Shown here piece by piece: positions 11,194-23,574 of a stretch of 64,000 nt of DNA. The notes beneath the pieces were generated by a model that saw only the letters and a program-made list of their open reading frames with translations, did not search any database and was not told where the DNA came from. The translations under genes were made by a program, and so were the position numbers. Numbering within the stretch: position 1 is the stretch's first letter; each line of letters begins with the position of its first letter. This stretch comes from Lepidodermella squamata (Eukaryota; Gastrotricha), in the NCBI GenBank assembly GCA_047495785.1, contig JBLDXI010000054.1, positions 1,116,001-1,180,000 on the forward strand, read 5' to 3'.

Positions 11194-13340
11194 AGTCGCT
11201 CCTAATATTCTATCTATCAAAATCTATTAAAAAAGCGCAAATCATTAAATTAAATTGGTTGGTTAAATGGCTCGAAGCTCGAAATGGAGAGACAATTGGT
11301 GGTAATAGAGGCGAAAGAGGTTCTAATGCCTAAAGCTGCACAGAAATAAGCTGAATTAATGTCGATTAGGCTGAATGCTGAATGCTGAATACTTTAGTCC
11401 TTTTCATAGGTCTGTAGAGAACAGGGAGAGCAGGTTCTCAGAAAATTCGATGGAAATAGGGATAATGCACAGTTTCTGTTATCGTTAACACTTAGCAAAC
11501 TTAATTCATATACTATTAAATTTCAGAAGGGGTAAGGTTACAGCTTATTAGGTTAATTGAACTCGAGCCTGGAAACTGGAAAACTTCGCAAGTCGCTTTC
11601 AAGTTGAATAGAAAGCACCTTTCACCATTTTTCCATATTTTCCATGAAGGAAAAAATTATCGGAAGTTCACACAGGATTAAAAGGAAACAGCCATGAAGC
11701 TATATTTATTTCTGGCTAAACAGAAGCCTAAAAAATGCTACCTCAAGCCTTGAATTAGTAGCAAGAACTGGAAACATTTAATAAAACAGCAGGGTCACAG
11801 CCTTAACTCAACGTGTTACTTGGCGTATAATCTCATTTACATTGTCTATGCCATTCATTTTTTTTCAAAATATTTACGCTACGTTAACGCTAAAGCTTGA
11901 TAATATAGCTACAACACGTCAATTTTTACTAATACTATAAGCACTGCGCATGAGAACTGTGTTTACCTAGCAAACTTATCAAAGAATTACTTTCCTTAAA
12001 ATTAGGTCCGAAAAACCGAACAAGAACTAATTCAAAGAACAACGAAGTTTGGATTTCTATAGTTGCGGGGCTAGAATAGCAAAGCGAAGGTTATTTTCTA
12101 GCTATAATTTCGATAAAGAAAGGTTATTGGTTTGTCAATTTTACTAATTTACGTAATAGTTATAAAACGTGCACCTCGATGGGCCCATGTGTTTTCGCAT
12201 GTTTTATTCATTACTCCAGCATTTTTTACGCATCCATTCACCTCACAGTCAATACGGGTGGACCTGCATGCATCAAATGCGTGTGAGAAGATCAATTTTT
12301 CAGTAGGAAGGATTTTCGGGGCAGCCGGTGCGGCTAAATAAAAGGTCGCTTTTCAAAGCAACTTGAAATGCGCTAGAAAACGTCTTTAAACTTGACAACC
12401 GTAGTCAAAACATTGTTCCGTATCCATAATTCGGTATGTACGTGTACGGTAATTACATTCTGCTATTCCATTAATTTCGAAGATTCACCTGTAAGCAAGC
12501 TGTGAACTACCTAATACTTGGTAATAATCGAAAATTTGGACCTAAATAAAAGCGTTAAAATCTATCCTAGTCCAAGTGGACCGAGAACATCTTAGGCCTT
12601 AAAGTCATTAACAAATAAATCCGAAAATTTGCCAATTCACAATAAACAGTTTTCCATCGATGCTGAAGCACATTGCTATAATACTAAATCTGAAAAAACT
12701 GGAAAGGCCCAGCCAAGTGCAAGTGAAAAGGCTAATTGTCACAATCTTTCTGAAATTTGTGCTTCGAAGGCTAGGTTTGCGAGATGTGTTGATTGCTGAG
12801 CATTTGTTCAAGGTTCAAGTTACATTGCCTTCAATGTCGAAATATGGCTCCACAAATCTAATTCTTGACCATGTTACTTCTGGACCCGATTCGCCTATTG
12901 AACAGCGTGCATATTTTTCTGTAATATGCTTGCTGAAGAGGGTTAAGTCGTCTCTCCTTGTAAGTCACGTAGTTCACGCTTTTTACTGATGCTAAATTGG
13001 AGTGCACCGACATCTGGATCAAAATAATTAAAAGTCGACGAGACAATTTGTCCAGTTTTTAAAGAAGATGCGTACAAAGGTCCAAAGTGGGTGATTAAGA
13101 AGCTACAATATGAAAATCGATATCGCCTTGTCATGAAGAGATTCCTTTCCCTTGCAAAGCGCGAACCTTCTGCGAACATAACTGATTATGATAAACTGTG
13201 GCACTCCGCCCAGGAGTGGTTAATTATCGAGTTGGAGAGGTTAATTTGACGACTTGCATTTAAGGTCATAGCGCGAATTCATCATTTTGAATTATCAAAC
13301 CTTAACCGAATTTTACACATTAACCATTTTCTCTTGCTCA
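11194..13340. other. Intergenic, no supported gene
   Basis: Two kilobases of AT-rich sequence with scattered short ORFs on both strands, none with a domain, signal peptide or paired splice sites that I could support. Presumably holds the promoter of receptor A. Confidence 0.5.
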
Positions 13341-16106
13341 ATGGAGAAGCATATATTTTCTATTCTGATCATCCTTCCTGCAATTCCCAATGTTTGGATG
13401 AAAGTATTCGTGAACAGTCCCATGCCAAGCCGCATTTTATCATCGAGTTACAACGAAAGCGTCCGCGGGCTGAAGAAGGTAATATCGATACCCGCAACTA
13501 TCAACAACGGCGGACCTCTTCTCCCTATCGGATCAACTTGCACTGAGGGCATGCGTTTCGCGATCGACAGCATAAATTCCCGCACAGATTTCCTGCAGGG
13601 CTATGAATTAGCCATAGACCCTATCGACGATATGGTATATATAGTTACTGTCCGATTCTTTGAAAGAAGATAATTTCCTATTTTGTTAGTGCTCACGAGC
13701 TCTTGGAGTCAACAAGTTTTCAGGTGAAATGCGGAGAAGTGACGAAATCGCTGACAGGTTCCCAATTCATTTGGGCTCTTACTGCTCGGGAAACATTTAC
13801 ACTGGCCAATATCATCACCATTTCAACTTTTTAGGGGTAAATTCCACGTTAGCTGGTTTACTATATGTCATATTTAATTCCTCTTCTAGCTCACTTTAGT
13901 TGCTGCTGCGGATGAGGTTCACAAGTCTACATCACAGTACAGCGGCTATTTCCCCACCTTACCGCTTTTGGGAACCGGCCACTACGCTCTACCAAAGTTG
14001 TTCGACATGATGAATTGGCGAAAAATTGGCATCATATCTGAGAACTCAAATTACAACAACGAAGTAAGCCTCAAAAAATAATCTGAGAATTTGTATAACA
14101 ATCTCCCAGATTGAGACTAAACTCACAGCTGATTTGGAGAAACTCAGCCCTCCGGCTACGGTCGGTATATTCAGATTCCTATACATGTCTGGGGTTGCCC
14201 CGGAATCCAGCTGGATCGAAGGCCCAGCGCTTGAGTTGAAAGAATTCAATCCGCGAATCATCATAGTCAACGCTGTTCTCTCGGTTCGAGTAGCTTGTTG
14301 GCTTCACAGGCTCAAAATGTACGGTCCAAACTACGTCATCCTATCTATGGCCATAACATCTTTCGGCCCGGCTGATATACTTCGCTTCTCAGATTGGTGC
14401 TCTGAGGAAATGCTGAGGCAGGTCTTGGAGAGTTTCATCTACTTTGGATACGCCAATTCGATGAACATGGGCGATTTCGATTCGGTTGATTCATTGGGTA
14501 ATACGGGACGCCAGCTGGATAACGCTCTCCAGCGGGCTGTTGAAAGTCCCGAGAGTGATTCAAGATGGTGGCATTGGCGGTCTTACTGCTACGACAATGT
14601 CATGATAGCTGCTCATGTTTTAAATCAAACTGAATCTACCTTGAACAAACGTAAGTAACGCCCTATTCCCTTTTTGTTTAATCCCAAATTGTATACAGGT
14701 AACGAAACTCTGTCTGATTGGTTCACGTCAAAACGGAAATTTCAACAAAACGGCTCGCAGATATTCGAAACAATGAAGGAGTCGCTTTTCTCGACAAAAC
14801 TGATGACCAAAATGGGTTATGTCGAGTTCGATGAGACGACCAAGCGTAACACCAAGGGCAAAATGAATATCGGCTTCTTCCAAGTTCGAATCGATGAGAA
14901 AAACCGTTTGGCACCATGGGTTATCGCGACGTTTGATACTAGTAATGGAAAATTTGACGCTAAGCTTGAAGCTATGAAATGGCGGACTGCAAGTGGAGCT
15001 CCGCCTTCGGACAGGCTCAGAATTATCCAAATAAACGCGCCTTTGATAGCTACATCTGCTTATGGAGTTATCCTCTCGGCTGCAATTCTGCTCATGGCTT
15101 TCATTTTTATTGTCGGGTTCAGCCAAAGGAAGCAGGCCGATGCGCCGGATTTTGCTGTACTATGCGGGGACTTTTTTCTGTGTCTTCATGTCATAGTTCA
15201 ACCTTCTTCGGCTATCTCAAGCCTGGAAGTCGCATGTATGGCAGCCTACGCCTTCTTGTTCTATGGAATATTCTGGCAATTAGCAGGAATGCTGGGGAAG
15301 ATAGAAATCGCAAAAAGTAGACATTTAGCTGAAGCAAGAGCACGTTCCAGAGCTAATGAGCGCTCACCGCGGCCAGCAGACAGACGAAAGCACAACAAGG
15401 AATGTCCGCCCATCGACTACTCATCTTCGGGCAGGGTGACGCCCGCAATATTCGTCCTACTTTTCGCTGTGTTTTTCATCCTCATCTTGGCGTGGTTCTT
15501 CGTCGATCCAATGTCTGTGAAGATAGCATCTACAGGATACCATCAATCTGCCCACGATGAGAGTATCGCTTACGAATCAACATCACTGGTATGTTCAACT
15601 GGCGAGAGAATCTCCTCGAAGGTTTTTCTTAGCCTAATAACTGCGACACTCGCTGTAATGGCTCTGAGGGGCGGATACGTCGCCTACGTCATAAGAACGG
15701 TAATTGCCCAATTATCAACCCTTTCCCTGGCAACTAATTTTTTCCACTAAAACAGAGAACAGAAACAGTAATTGCTGAACTGGCAGTCAAGTGTATGTAT
15801 GGGAGCGTGGTTCTGTGGGTGGGCGGTGGCGTCGTAGCCGGTGCAATATTTGCCGATTCCGAGCAATCGAAGCGCATTTCTATTGCAATGACAATTTTCA
15901 CAAGTATTTCGCTGAATCTTGCGCTGCTTTTTGGCATGAAGTCGAGGGAGCAATGTCGATCGACTGTTGCTCCAAGTGGGGCATCTTTACATGACAGGGG
16001 AGCTCGTTCTCCAGCTCACAATCAACAATTTGGCGTTGCTGATATTTCGCGATTCGTTGAAGATAACGGCATGAAATCGCTTAGAAATCTAGCTCTAGAA
16101 CCGTAG
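13341..16106 (+). CDS. Class C GPCR, GABA-B-like receptor A (six exons)
   Basis: Exons 13341-13634, 13690-13836, 13890-14063, 14110-14650, 14699-15699 and 15756-16106 join in frame to 835 residues; introns are 46-56 bp. A signal peptide (MEKHIFSILIILPAIPNVW) is followed by a ligand-binding domain with GGPLLPIGSTCTEGMRFAID, DRFPIHLGSYCSGNIYTG, MMNWRKIGIISEN and SRWWHWRSYCYDNVMIAAHV. A W-x-G-x-P-x-D linker (MKWRTASGAPPSDRLR) comes next with no cysteine-rich domain, then seven TM segments from VILSAAILLMAFIFIVGF to MYGSVVLWVGGGVVAG and a ~75-residue cytoplasmic tail. The loop after TM4 is long and basic. Architecture is that of GABA-B-type receptors. Receptor B (41.5 kb) has the same exon layout and lengths. 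Ligand unknown. Confidence 0.85.
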
Positions 16107-16462
16107 ACTTGAAGCATAGAGGGTCTACGTTCAAAGATAAACGTGGGCAAAGCAGCAGGTTAATCTGATCTCTATGGCTAGAAATATGAATATGCTAGAA
16201 AGATTTGCATATATGAATTCCATGCCTATGTGAATCAAAATGAAAAAATAACTTGTACCTATTGCTCTTTCGTTGAAAAAATCTCCTTGTTATTTCCCAG
16301 ACCTATTCAAGATTTAGTACAATAATGCAAGACATTGCTATAAAAATCGACACCAGAAGATGTGTTTCATGTGCATTCGGCATTCAGCCCCTTTTTTCTT
16401 GTTCTAATTATGGCCGAATTCTCTTTCAATTTATCTTATCAAATGAATCCTTAACAAGCACG

Positions 16463-16690
16463 GCAAGGGCAGCCTCAGCAGCCTGCATTCAAAATCCGAC
16501 CGCACACGCTTTTCTAATCCTTTTGATTCCCTGGATTCTAAAAATAGCTGTGCTTAGGCCGGTGCTAGGAGAGGTGTCTATGGGACACAAATTTGAATGG
16601 CCACACAGCGGCCTGGTCTGTCTTGAAACACTAGTGGGGCGACCTAGGACGCCACTTCATGATTGCAATCAGAGCTTGTAATTTCAGACA
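16463..16690 (+). promoter_or_regulatory. Conserved upstream block of Ly6 copy 1
   Basis: This ~230 bp before the start codon is shared with the other two Ly6 genes. It begins at GCAAGGGCAGCCT, continues with TTCTAATCCTTTTGATTC and has the core CTAGGAGAGGTGTCTATGGG at 16565-16584, about 110 bp before the last ACTTCAT...TTGTAATT stretch and the ATG. It probably carries promoter and 5' UTR elements. Confidence 0.55.
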
Positions 16691-17641
16691 ATGTTCAACA
16701 TTGCAGCTTTTGCGGCTGTTGTTTCAAGCCTTTTCGCGGTTGCTTCAGGTGAAAAACTCGCTATTATTTTAATCATAAAAAGCATTGACCGTTTACAAGT
16801 GAAAAATGGGAAAATAATTGCTCGTTTTCCAAAATATTTGTTACATGAGGTGTTTTTACTTGAGGATTTTGAATTTTATATGAATTCTGAATGCTTCAAT
16901 CCACCTCAGAAGACGGGAGATTCCAAAATGTCGCCGAAAGGGTTTTGATTTAGGTTGACGTGGAAGCCCTAGTTTGATTCTACGTGGAAGCCCCAGTTTG
17001 ATTCTATCTTCTATCCAATCTTTGAACATTTCGCAAGCTTTCCTACCTCAGATTATCCCAAAAATCTTGACTGCGTTTGAGAAAATAACTAAATTATTTC
17101 GATGCAAGAAATATCTAACTTTAAACGCGAATTTTTTGAAATGATAAATTTCCACCCGTAAAATTTCCCAGCAACCCCGATGATGCTCCTCGCTCTGTGA
17201 TTCTGAAGGCGGCTTCGACTTATCTCACGAGAAAATCAAACATTATCAAAACCGCATTTTTCACTTGATAACGGCAAAGTGTTCTCTTCCAGCTGTTACC
17301 TGCTATCAAAGTGTCCTCGGCATTTTATCCGGCGATTGCACGGGTTCCTACTGCATGGTAAAATCCCTCTAAAATATTGAATAAACACTTGATTACATCC
17401 TTCGAAATTGTAGAAAACGGTCGCCACTGTGAATGGCAATACAGTGGCTTCGAAGTTCTGCTCAGCGACCTGCGATGAAGGCCCTAAAAGTGCTTCGATG
17501 GGCGGCCTGACATCAACCGGTAATGCTTACTGCTGTTCATCGAATTATTGCAACTCAGCCCCGAACAACATCGCCAGCAGTATGGCGCCTGTTGCGTTCA
17601 TGCTTGCAGCGTCATGGTCTCGCTGCTATCTGCTATCTTAA
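16691..17641 (+). CDS. Ly6/uPAR three-finger protein, copy 1 (GPI-anchor type)
   Basis: Exons 16691-16748 (signal peptide MFNIAAFAAVVSSLFAVAS), 17293-17357 and 17414-17641, with phases 1 and 0. The mature part starts VTCYQSVLGILSGDCTG and holds the Ly6 cysteine pattern ending CCSSNYCN. A hydrophobic C-terminus after NSAPNNIASS suggests a GPI anchor. Intron 1 (544 bp) is far longer than in the paralogues. Compared with copies 2 and 3, an extra base near 17616 shifts the last ~10 residues (ends SWSRCYLLS rather than YGxAAx). It still leaves a hydrophobic tail, so the gene may work. Ly6 proteins of this size often sit at the cell surface as modulators of receptors. Confidence 0.8.
16957..17006 (+). 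repeat. Tandem 25-bp duplication in Ly6 copy 1 intron
   Basis: ACGTGGAAGCCCYAGTTTGA followed by TTCT(A) occurs twice head to tail. It is part of the extra sequence that makes intron 1 of this copy longer than in its paralogues. Confidence 0.7.
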
Positions 17642-18366
17642 CCGCGATTGGAAGCAGAATAAACGATATGATAGCCAATTATCGACCTCGAAAATCAGTA
17701 TTTTTGAGACACATTCTAGCGTCCGATATTACGTGTTATAGGTTAAAGGCATGATCTGTTTTCGATTGAAGTTCATTGTCCCATGGCCTACATTTCAATA
17801 ATAAATAAACTTGTAGCTGTTTTTTTCAAGATCACCTTACATATCAGGCTTGATCTCTGCACAGTGACTTTTGGTATGATTTTAGACTTTATTTCGGGAT
17901 TCCCACGGAGCTATTTATTGTCTTGCTTTCTCCCATATCAGTTTTTATTCCGGGGATTACAAATTGTCGGAGTTCGAAGCTCGTGAAATTATCGAGGGAG
18001 TTGCGTTTTTTGCTTGAAATACGGCAAAAGAAGAAAGATTTCAGAACTTAAACAACAAGGCCTTATTTTGGTGCTGCAAAAACTGCTGCAGGTAAGAAAT
18101 GGAAACGCTGATTGCTGATCTGAATGCTGAGCTTTGAAAAAGGTTTCAAATTTCAAACTTCAAACTTTCAACAATTTTTTGCTATTCATAATTCAATTTA
18201 TAATGGACGACCATTGAAAGCCCAATGAACTGTGCCAACTTTTGTTTTCCTCCAGCAAGTAAAAAAGTCCGCATTAAAACGGCATTAAAACGTAGTCTTG
18301 AATGAAAGCAACCCGTCGCCGGCATCTGTTGGTCTACCCTGAAATTCGAGGTCTCGGAGAAGAGCC
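17642..18366. other. Intergenic between Ly6 copies
   Basis: Contains an AATAAA at 17658-17663 that can serve Ly6 copy 1 and otherwise no supported gene. A 67-residue hydrophobic ORF at 17783-17986 has no domain and no splice support. Confidence 0.45.
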
Positions 18367-18626
18367 GCAAGGGCAGCCTCATCGGCCTGCACCGACAAGA
18401 CCGCAAAAATCCCACGACGCATGCTTTTCTAATTCTTTTGATTCTCTGGATACTAAAAATAGTAGTGTTTAGGCCGGTGCTAGGAGAGGTGTCTATGGGA
18501 CACAAAAAGTGTAAATGACGGTGGTGGCTTGGCTGCTTGATCAGCCTTGAAACACTATTAGGGCGGCATTTTACGCTATTTCACTGCAAACTGCAAACTG
18601 CAAACTGAGCTTGTAATTCCAGAAAA
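18367..18626 (+). promoter_or_regulatory. Conserved upstream block of Ly6 copy 2
   Basis: Same block as before copies 1 and 3: GCAAGGGCAGCCTC, TTCTAATTCTTTTGATTCTC and the core CTAGGAGAGGTGTCTATGGG around 18480-18499. A short tandem GCAAACT repeat (CAAACTGCAAACTGCAAACT, 18591-18610) lies just before the ATG. Confidence 0.55.
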
Positions 18627-19079
18627 ATGTTCAAAGTTCTCGCAATTGCTGCTGTCGTTTCAACCCTTTTCGCGGTTGCTTCAGGTGAAATATTGGTTAT
18701 ACTCCTACAGATAAAAGGCATACAATTGTTGTTTTCCAGCTGTTACCTGCTATCAAAGTTTCGCCGGCATTTCAACTAGCGATTGCACGGGTAACTACTG
18801 CATGGTAAAATTCCCATCCCAAAATTGAAAGCCGCTCGATAATGCCATTCTTTAAATTAGAAAACCGTCGCTACCGTGAATGGCAATACAATGGCTTCGA
18901 AGTTCTGCTCATCGACCTGCGATGAGGGCCCTAAAAGTACTTCGGTTGGCGGCCTGACATCAACAGGTAACGCTTACTGTTGTTCGTCGAATTATTGCAA
19001 CTCAGCTCCGAACAACATCGCAAGCAGTTTTGCAGCTGTCGCTCTCATGCTCGCAGCGTATGGTATTGCTGCTCTCTAA
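18627..19079 (+). CDS. Ly6/uPAR three-finger protein, copy 2
   Basis: Exons 18627-18684, 18740-18804 and 18861-19079 give a 113-residue precursor. It has a signal peptide (MFKVLAIAAVVSTLFAVAS), then VTCYQSFAGISTSDCTGNYC, FCSSTCDEGPKST and CCSSNYCN, and a hydrophobic C-terminus (FAAVALMLAAYGIAAL) typical of a GPI-anchor signal. AATAAA lies at 19216-19221. Exon lengths and phases equal those of copy 3. It sits ~340 bp before the orphan multi-TM gene, the same pairing as at 38.7-40.7 kb. Confidence 0.85.
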
Positions 19080-19419
19080 ACAGCGGCATAGCCAATCGGC
19101 CTCAAATTCTGAAACATGAGATACCCGGATTGCTTTTCAGAACTTTTTTGTCGGGTTTAAGAGTGATGCATGATCTGTTTGAGGTTCAAACCGTTATAAG
19201 CTTTATCGATTTAACAATAAATTGGTTTATCAATCGACATTCTCATCCTGTGTACTAGCTTTCGTTCAGCCGCGCGATAAAGAATCATTCGTTCACATCG
19301 ATGAATTTCGCCTCTGATTTGTAAGGTTGACGAGATAAGAACCCGGCATAAGGCGTGATATTACTGATAACAATTTGCTAATATAGTTCAAAATTTGAGG
19401 CAGGTAAATTATTTTAGAA

Positions 19420-20614
19420 ATGTCGAGCTCCGCAAATTCTTCCTGTGGGTGTTTTGCCGATGCTTGTAGCGACTGGCCACTCTCGATGCTCATGCATGCT
19501 GTTTTCATGCCTGCCGTCAGCTTTGTTATGTTCCTGATATCAGTTTCAACTTTGAAACAGATATCCAAGGCAATGCTGTACAATTTGTCTTCAAACATAC
19601 CCGCTAAAGCAGATTCTAGCCAGCAAAATATAGATAATAATGGCATAGCAGCGAATACGATCATTCCAGGTGAATTGAACGATGTTATCACGTTCGACAA
19701 CGAGATCAAGCGAAGTCAGAAGAAGTGTTACCTTTGTTTTCGAACCATTGTTCGGATAATGGCCGTCTTCTCCTTTGTTCGATCGCTGGATTTCATGAAA
19801 CCTGATGCCCATCTCACGCAATATCGCGGAGAATCAGGCTATTTGTTCTGCTACTTTGTTGTTCTAATGTTTTTCGTCCAGCGAAGTGCTAGAACCTTCC
19901 TGCTGATTTACTGCTCGATTTGCCTGGTGGAATTTCTGATAATAACTCGAAACATGCGACGTAGATTCGAGAAATTGGACGTTCCGCTACTGAAAATATC
20001 CGGAGCGCCTATTTTCACGACAATAGCTTGTGCAGTCGCTGTCATTCTAATGCTGACCTCTGTCGGAGTTTACGATTGTTCGATTTGCGACCAAGCATAC
20101 GGTATCGTTGGCATAGGCGAGCGAGATTTCGAATCGTTACCCATCTACGGAACTATTTTCACAATGATGGATAACATAAGCTTGGCTATATCTACTACAA
20201 TTGATTGTAAGTGAAATTTCACGAATTTTCCGAGTCATCCTTAATTCTTTTATTACAGCTTTCCTGTTGATTTCGGCAATAATCGGGTTAAGTTGGACTT
20301 TATATGTCACCAAGGCCTACTTCGAACCCGGAGATTCCTCAACATCCGCCTTTATTCGAGCTTGGGTTTCAGCAATGGTCGCAGCTATAGTGATAGCGTT
20401 GCACCAGAATTTTCATCAAGTCAGCGAGCTCTTGGATAAATTGGATCCTAGTCGGGATTTCGGCATACATATTGACTGCATATTTAATGGGACTCCTCTA
20501 GCTGTGTCTGATGAGTATTGTGTGGGTGACGACTATATCTTTCTGTTTGAAATCATGACTACTTCGGTGGCTTTACTTCAACTTAACTCGTTCCTCAGCT
20601 CTCAGGTTAGGTAG
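19420..20614 (+). CDS. Orphan 7/8-TM protein, family copy 1
   Basis: Exons 19420-20206 and 20259-20614 (intron 52 bp, phase 1) give ~380 residues. The N-terminus is cysteine-rich (SSCGCFADACSDWPLSML). Hydrophobic segments follow at about 24-46, 101-120, 134-170 (one or two passes), 187-208, 250-275, 290-310 and 350-372. Shared family motifs are CFRTIVRIMAVFSFVRSLDF, PIFTTIACAVAVILMLTSVG, YDCSIC and IRAWVSAMVAAIVIALHQNF. I recognise no GPCR, gustatory-receptor or transporter signature. Three relatives lie in this window (36.0, 39.5 and 45.5 kb). The TM count and placement beside class C receptors and Ly6 genes suggest a surface receptor or channel-like protein, which is inference. Confidence 0.75.
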
Positions 20615-21172
20615 CTTCGCTTCCTTCGATTCTCCGTTCTACTTTATCCGAAGATCAAAGCTTCCATTTGTTTTCTTGAAGTCCATTGACTAAATGGAGT
20701 CTATAATTCTCATACGAAATCATATTTGTATGGTATAACATGAGTAAAAAGTTCATATCTGAATGCGGCGAGTTCAGATATAAACGATTTACGAATGTTA
20801 TACCGTAAAATATCGAATTGGCCAAGCTACTCGACCTATATATCTATAAATATCGCATGGGTACTAACACTATATTTTTTGAGCGAATGCTATATTTGTA
20901 TGATGTAGTATGAGTAGCACGAGTCTATATATTCGAGTAGCACGAAATATAGATCGAATAAAACGAATGAAACGAGTGAAATCCAGCTGTTTGTGCTAGT
21001 GTAATGCTAGCCCAAAGAAAAAGGTGAATTGTATGAGATAGGAGATGCTATCATTTCATTATTGTCTATACTACAACGCATAAAAACCGCATTCCGGGTC
21101 TGAATTTTATTCTTTGTTTATTCTCTATTCTTCCTTTTTAAAGATATTTTCTGCTTGAAAAATAAGACTGAG
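20615..21172. other. Intergenic, no supported gene
   Basis: AT-rich with short repeated phrases (ATATAGATCGAATAAAACGA; GAGTAGCACGA twice near 20910-20950). No ORF of note. It contains the 3' flank of the split mannosyltransferase gene. Confidence 0.5.
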
Positions 21173-21645
21173 CTAATTAAGCGTGGGACTGCTGCATGAC
21201 TTGGGGCTCCAGCCCTGATGTTCGTAATCGAAATCACAAAATTTATGAACCTGTGTCCTCATATTCAGATACATAGCAACCTCCAAATATCGCAGCACGT
21301 GATCGCCCCAGCGTTTCTCGTACATCTGTAAAGAATCAACAGCTTCACGCTTGAAGGCTTGAATCCCGGGATGATCGCGAAACGTTGGGATGTGCAGTAT
21401 TTCAAAGTTATTGTAGAAAACTGGAAATTTGTAGCTCCGTTTCGCATCGGGCAGTCTCGAAAATTTTGGCAGCTGCAAGGTGAAAATTGAATTTCTTTCC
21501 TGCTTGGTAATGTAATTCTCAACGAAATCGACCAAGCCACTTGTGACATGTGGCGAATCCCTGTTCACCACTCTGGTACCATACAAGTATCTCTTCTCTT
21601 TCATGTAAGCAAAAATGTCGTAATTTATGGGTGAAGCTATATTCG

Positions 21646-22298
21646 TGTCACACCTATCTATTAGAACAGAGTTATATCAAACCAGTAGCTTGATCAACTC
21701 GAATAACAGATAGAGAATTAATTCTGGTATTTGATATTTTATTGCGACACTTGTTCGGTGACACAGGGCAGAAGTCTTTGGATGACTTCGTCGACAGTTA
21801 GTAGCACACGTAACTCTAGTGTCATAAACTAATCAAAGCTCGTGAGCTGTTAGCTTTGCTAGTTCTAGTGGTCTGCTAGTTAAGCTTGTTAGTTAGTTGA
21901 TACAGAATGAGAAACATGGAGTTTATATAGGCTCATGCTACTGCGTCATTGGAATATTGCCAAGATCCATCATAGTACTTTCTATAGATGATTCATATTT
22001 ATCAAGTCGAAGCTATGATGAGTCATAATTATTATGACGTATCGATTGCATCATGGAGATGAGTCATCATTTCTATTGCGTATTGATTGCGCATTATCTT
22101 TGAATCGATTGCTGATCGATTTCCTATTGCGTATTTCGAGATTGCTGATGCGTAGTTACGAATTATTGTTGCGTACGGAGGTGCGTCGTAACTCATTTCT
22201 GATGTTCGAGCGTTGGTGGCTTGAAACCGGTAGCTGGTATTGAAAATATGAATAAACCTTTTGAAACGTATTGGTGTTGAGTGTTTAATCCGATGACA
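21646..22298 (-). repeat. 3' LTR (in element sense)
   Basis: 653 bp, starting TGTCACACC and ending GATGACA on the plus strand. It appears identical to the copy at 30224-30876 in every stretch compared, including a 210-bp spurious ORF at the same offset (8578 bp). The adjoining internal sequence (22299 on) reads GCGGGAGG on the element strand, a weak purine tract for plus-strand priming. Confidence 0.92.
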
Positions 22299-22745
22299 CC
22301 TCCCGCGTTACTTTACATTTCGTCCCGAAATGATGGCGACTTTTCAAAACGCGTCGGTTGATTTTTGGCAAAAATTCCAGAATCCTGCGGCGAAAACTAA
22401 ATTTTATTTGGTAAAACAATTTTTAAAATATTTTTAAAATATTATTTTAGCATCAATAATTATTTATTTAGCTAAAATATATTTTTCCTTCACCTTTCTC
22501 AGGAGTTTTCGAGAAAAAGTTGCAGGTTTAAGTTAGTAGGTGAACGTGATTTTTCAGCGGTTTTGGGTGGTTTTTCACTCTTCAAGACTTTGTCCACTCA
22601 GGTTTCTTTATTAAAACGACCGTTTTACTTAGTTCTTTAGGGCTTTTACTAACAATTTTCGTATTTTGTTTATCTAAATCGTTTCTAGGTTTTAATGGGT
22701 GACATAGGGAAGTTCACGCAGTGTTTATCTTTTACGCTCTTCTTT

Positions 22746-23342
22746 CTACCACTTCGGTTCTTGCTGTTGATATGTTTCGGGTGACCAGACTGATACGCAT
22801 CCGGCCTTTGGCGGGAATTCATGCTGGATCCGGACCACTGTGTCCAAATTTATGTTGAATTTGCCATCTGTTACGTGCATGTTGAACACATGGGCTGGCT
22901 GTGTTTGCACATAGTGATTGTCCCTTACGGGTCCTGCTACCTCCTTCTCTTGGCCTGTTGTTACTGCAGTCGTACTTGCGCTCAGATTCGGCATAGTTTC
23001 GACCGCCAATTTTGGTACCAGGATCTTAGGTGAGCACCTCTGGGTCTCTTCCTGTGGTTGCTTGCTTAGACGATAGATCCCGTTGCTCGTGGCTGCTTCT
23101 CCAGCCAAAGTTCTTCGTAGCGCAATGGCTTCTTCTTCTTGCTGCTTTTCTTCTCGCGATATGTATTTCGATCTTAGGGGAATACTTTCGGCGTAGAGTT
23201 GATCATATGGAGCCGGTCTCTTTGTCCGGTCCATACGGACTCGTTCCTCCGGTGTGGCCTCTTGATACTCGCGAGCATAACGGTAACGCCGCGATTCCAT
23301 CTTGGATGGCGACAGTTCTTTCTTGGAGACTTTGGCAGCCAT
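22746..23342 (-). CDS. Retrotransposon accessory ORF E (198 aa)
   Basis: ATG at 23342. Highly charged N-terminal half (KVSKKELSPSKMESRRYRY; REEKQQEEEAIALRR), proline/glutamine-rich middle and a C-terminus VFNMHVTDGKFNINLDTVVR. No TM segment and no recognised domain. It is the last ORF before the 3' LTR. A nucleic-acid- or particle-associated protein is possible from the charge, but this is a guess. Confidence 0.5.
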   Translation of the reverse strand: MAAKVSKKELSPSKMESRRYRYAREYQEATPEERVRMDRTKRPAPYDQLYAESIPLRSKYISREEKQQEEEAIALRRTLAGEAATSNGIYRLSKQPQEETQRCSPKILVPKLAVETMPNLSASTTAVTTGQEKEVAGPVRDNHYVQTQPAHVFNMHVTDGKFNINLDTVVRIQHEFPPKAGCVSVWSPETYQQQEPKW

Positions 23343-23574
23343 TGATAATAATTTTTCAAAATTCTAAGATTATAGATTATATTAAGTTTAACAAGTTTTA
23401 AATTTTGCCTTTTCCTTTTATTGTTTCTAGGTTCTAGATTTGTAAAACAGTAAAGACTGAGCTTATAGTTTAATGAGTCGGCTTCTTGTGATGATTTGTC
23501 GGTGCTAGTATGGCTGTCATGGTTGGTTATCTATGGTCGAACATTGTGAAGTTCTTCTGTTGTGACGGGGCTGT

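Noticed and set aside
12660-12989. 109-codon plus-strand ORF
   Set aside because: Composition like the surrounding non-coding AT-rich sequence, overlapping ORFs on the other strand, no motif.
22034-22243. 69-codon ORF present twice (again at 30612-30821)
   Set aside because: Lies inside the LTR and is repeated only because the LTR is; no protein features.
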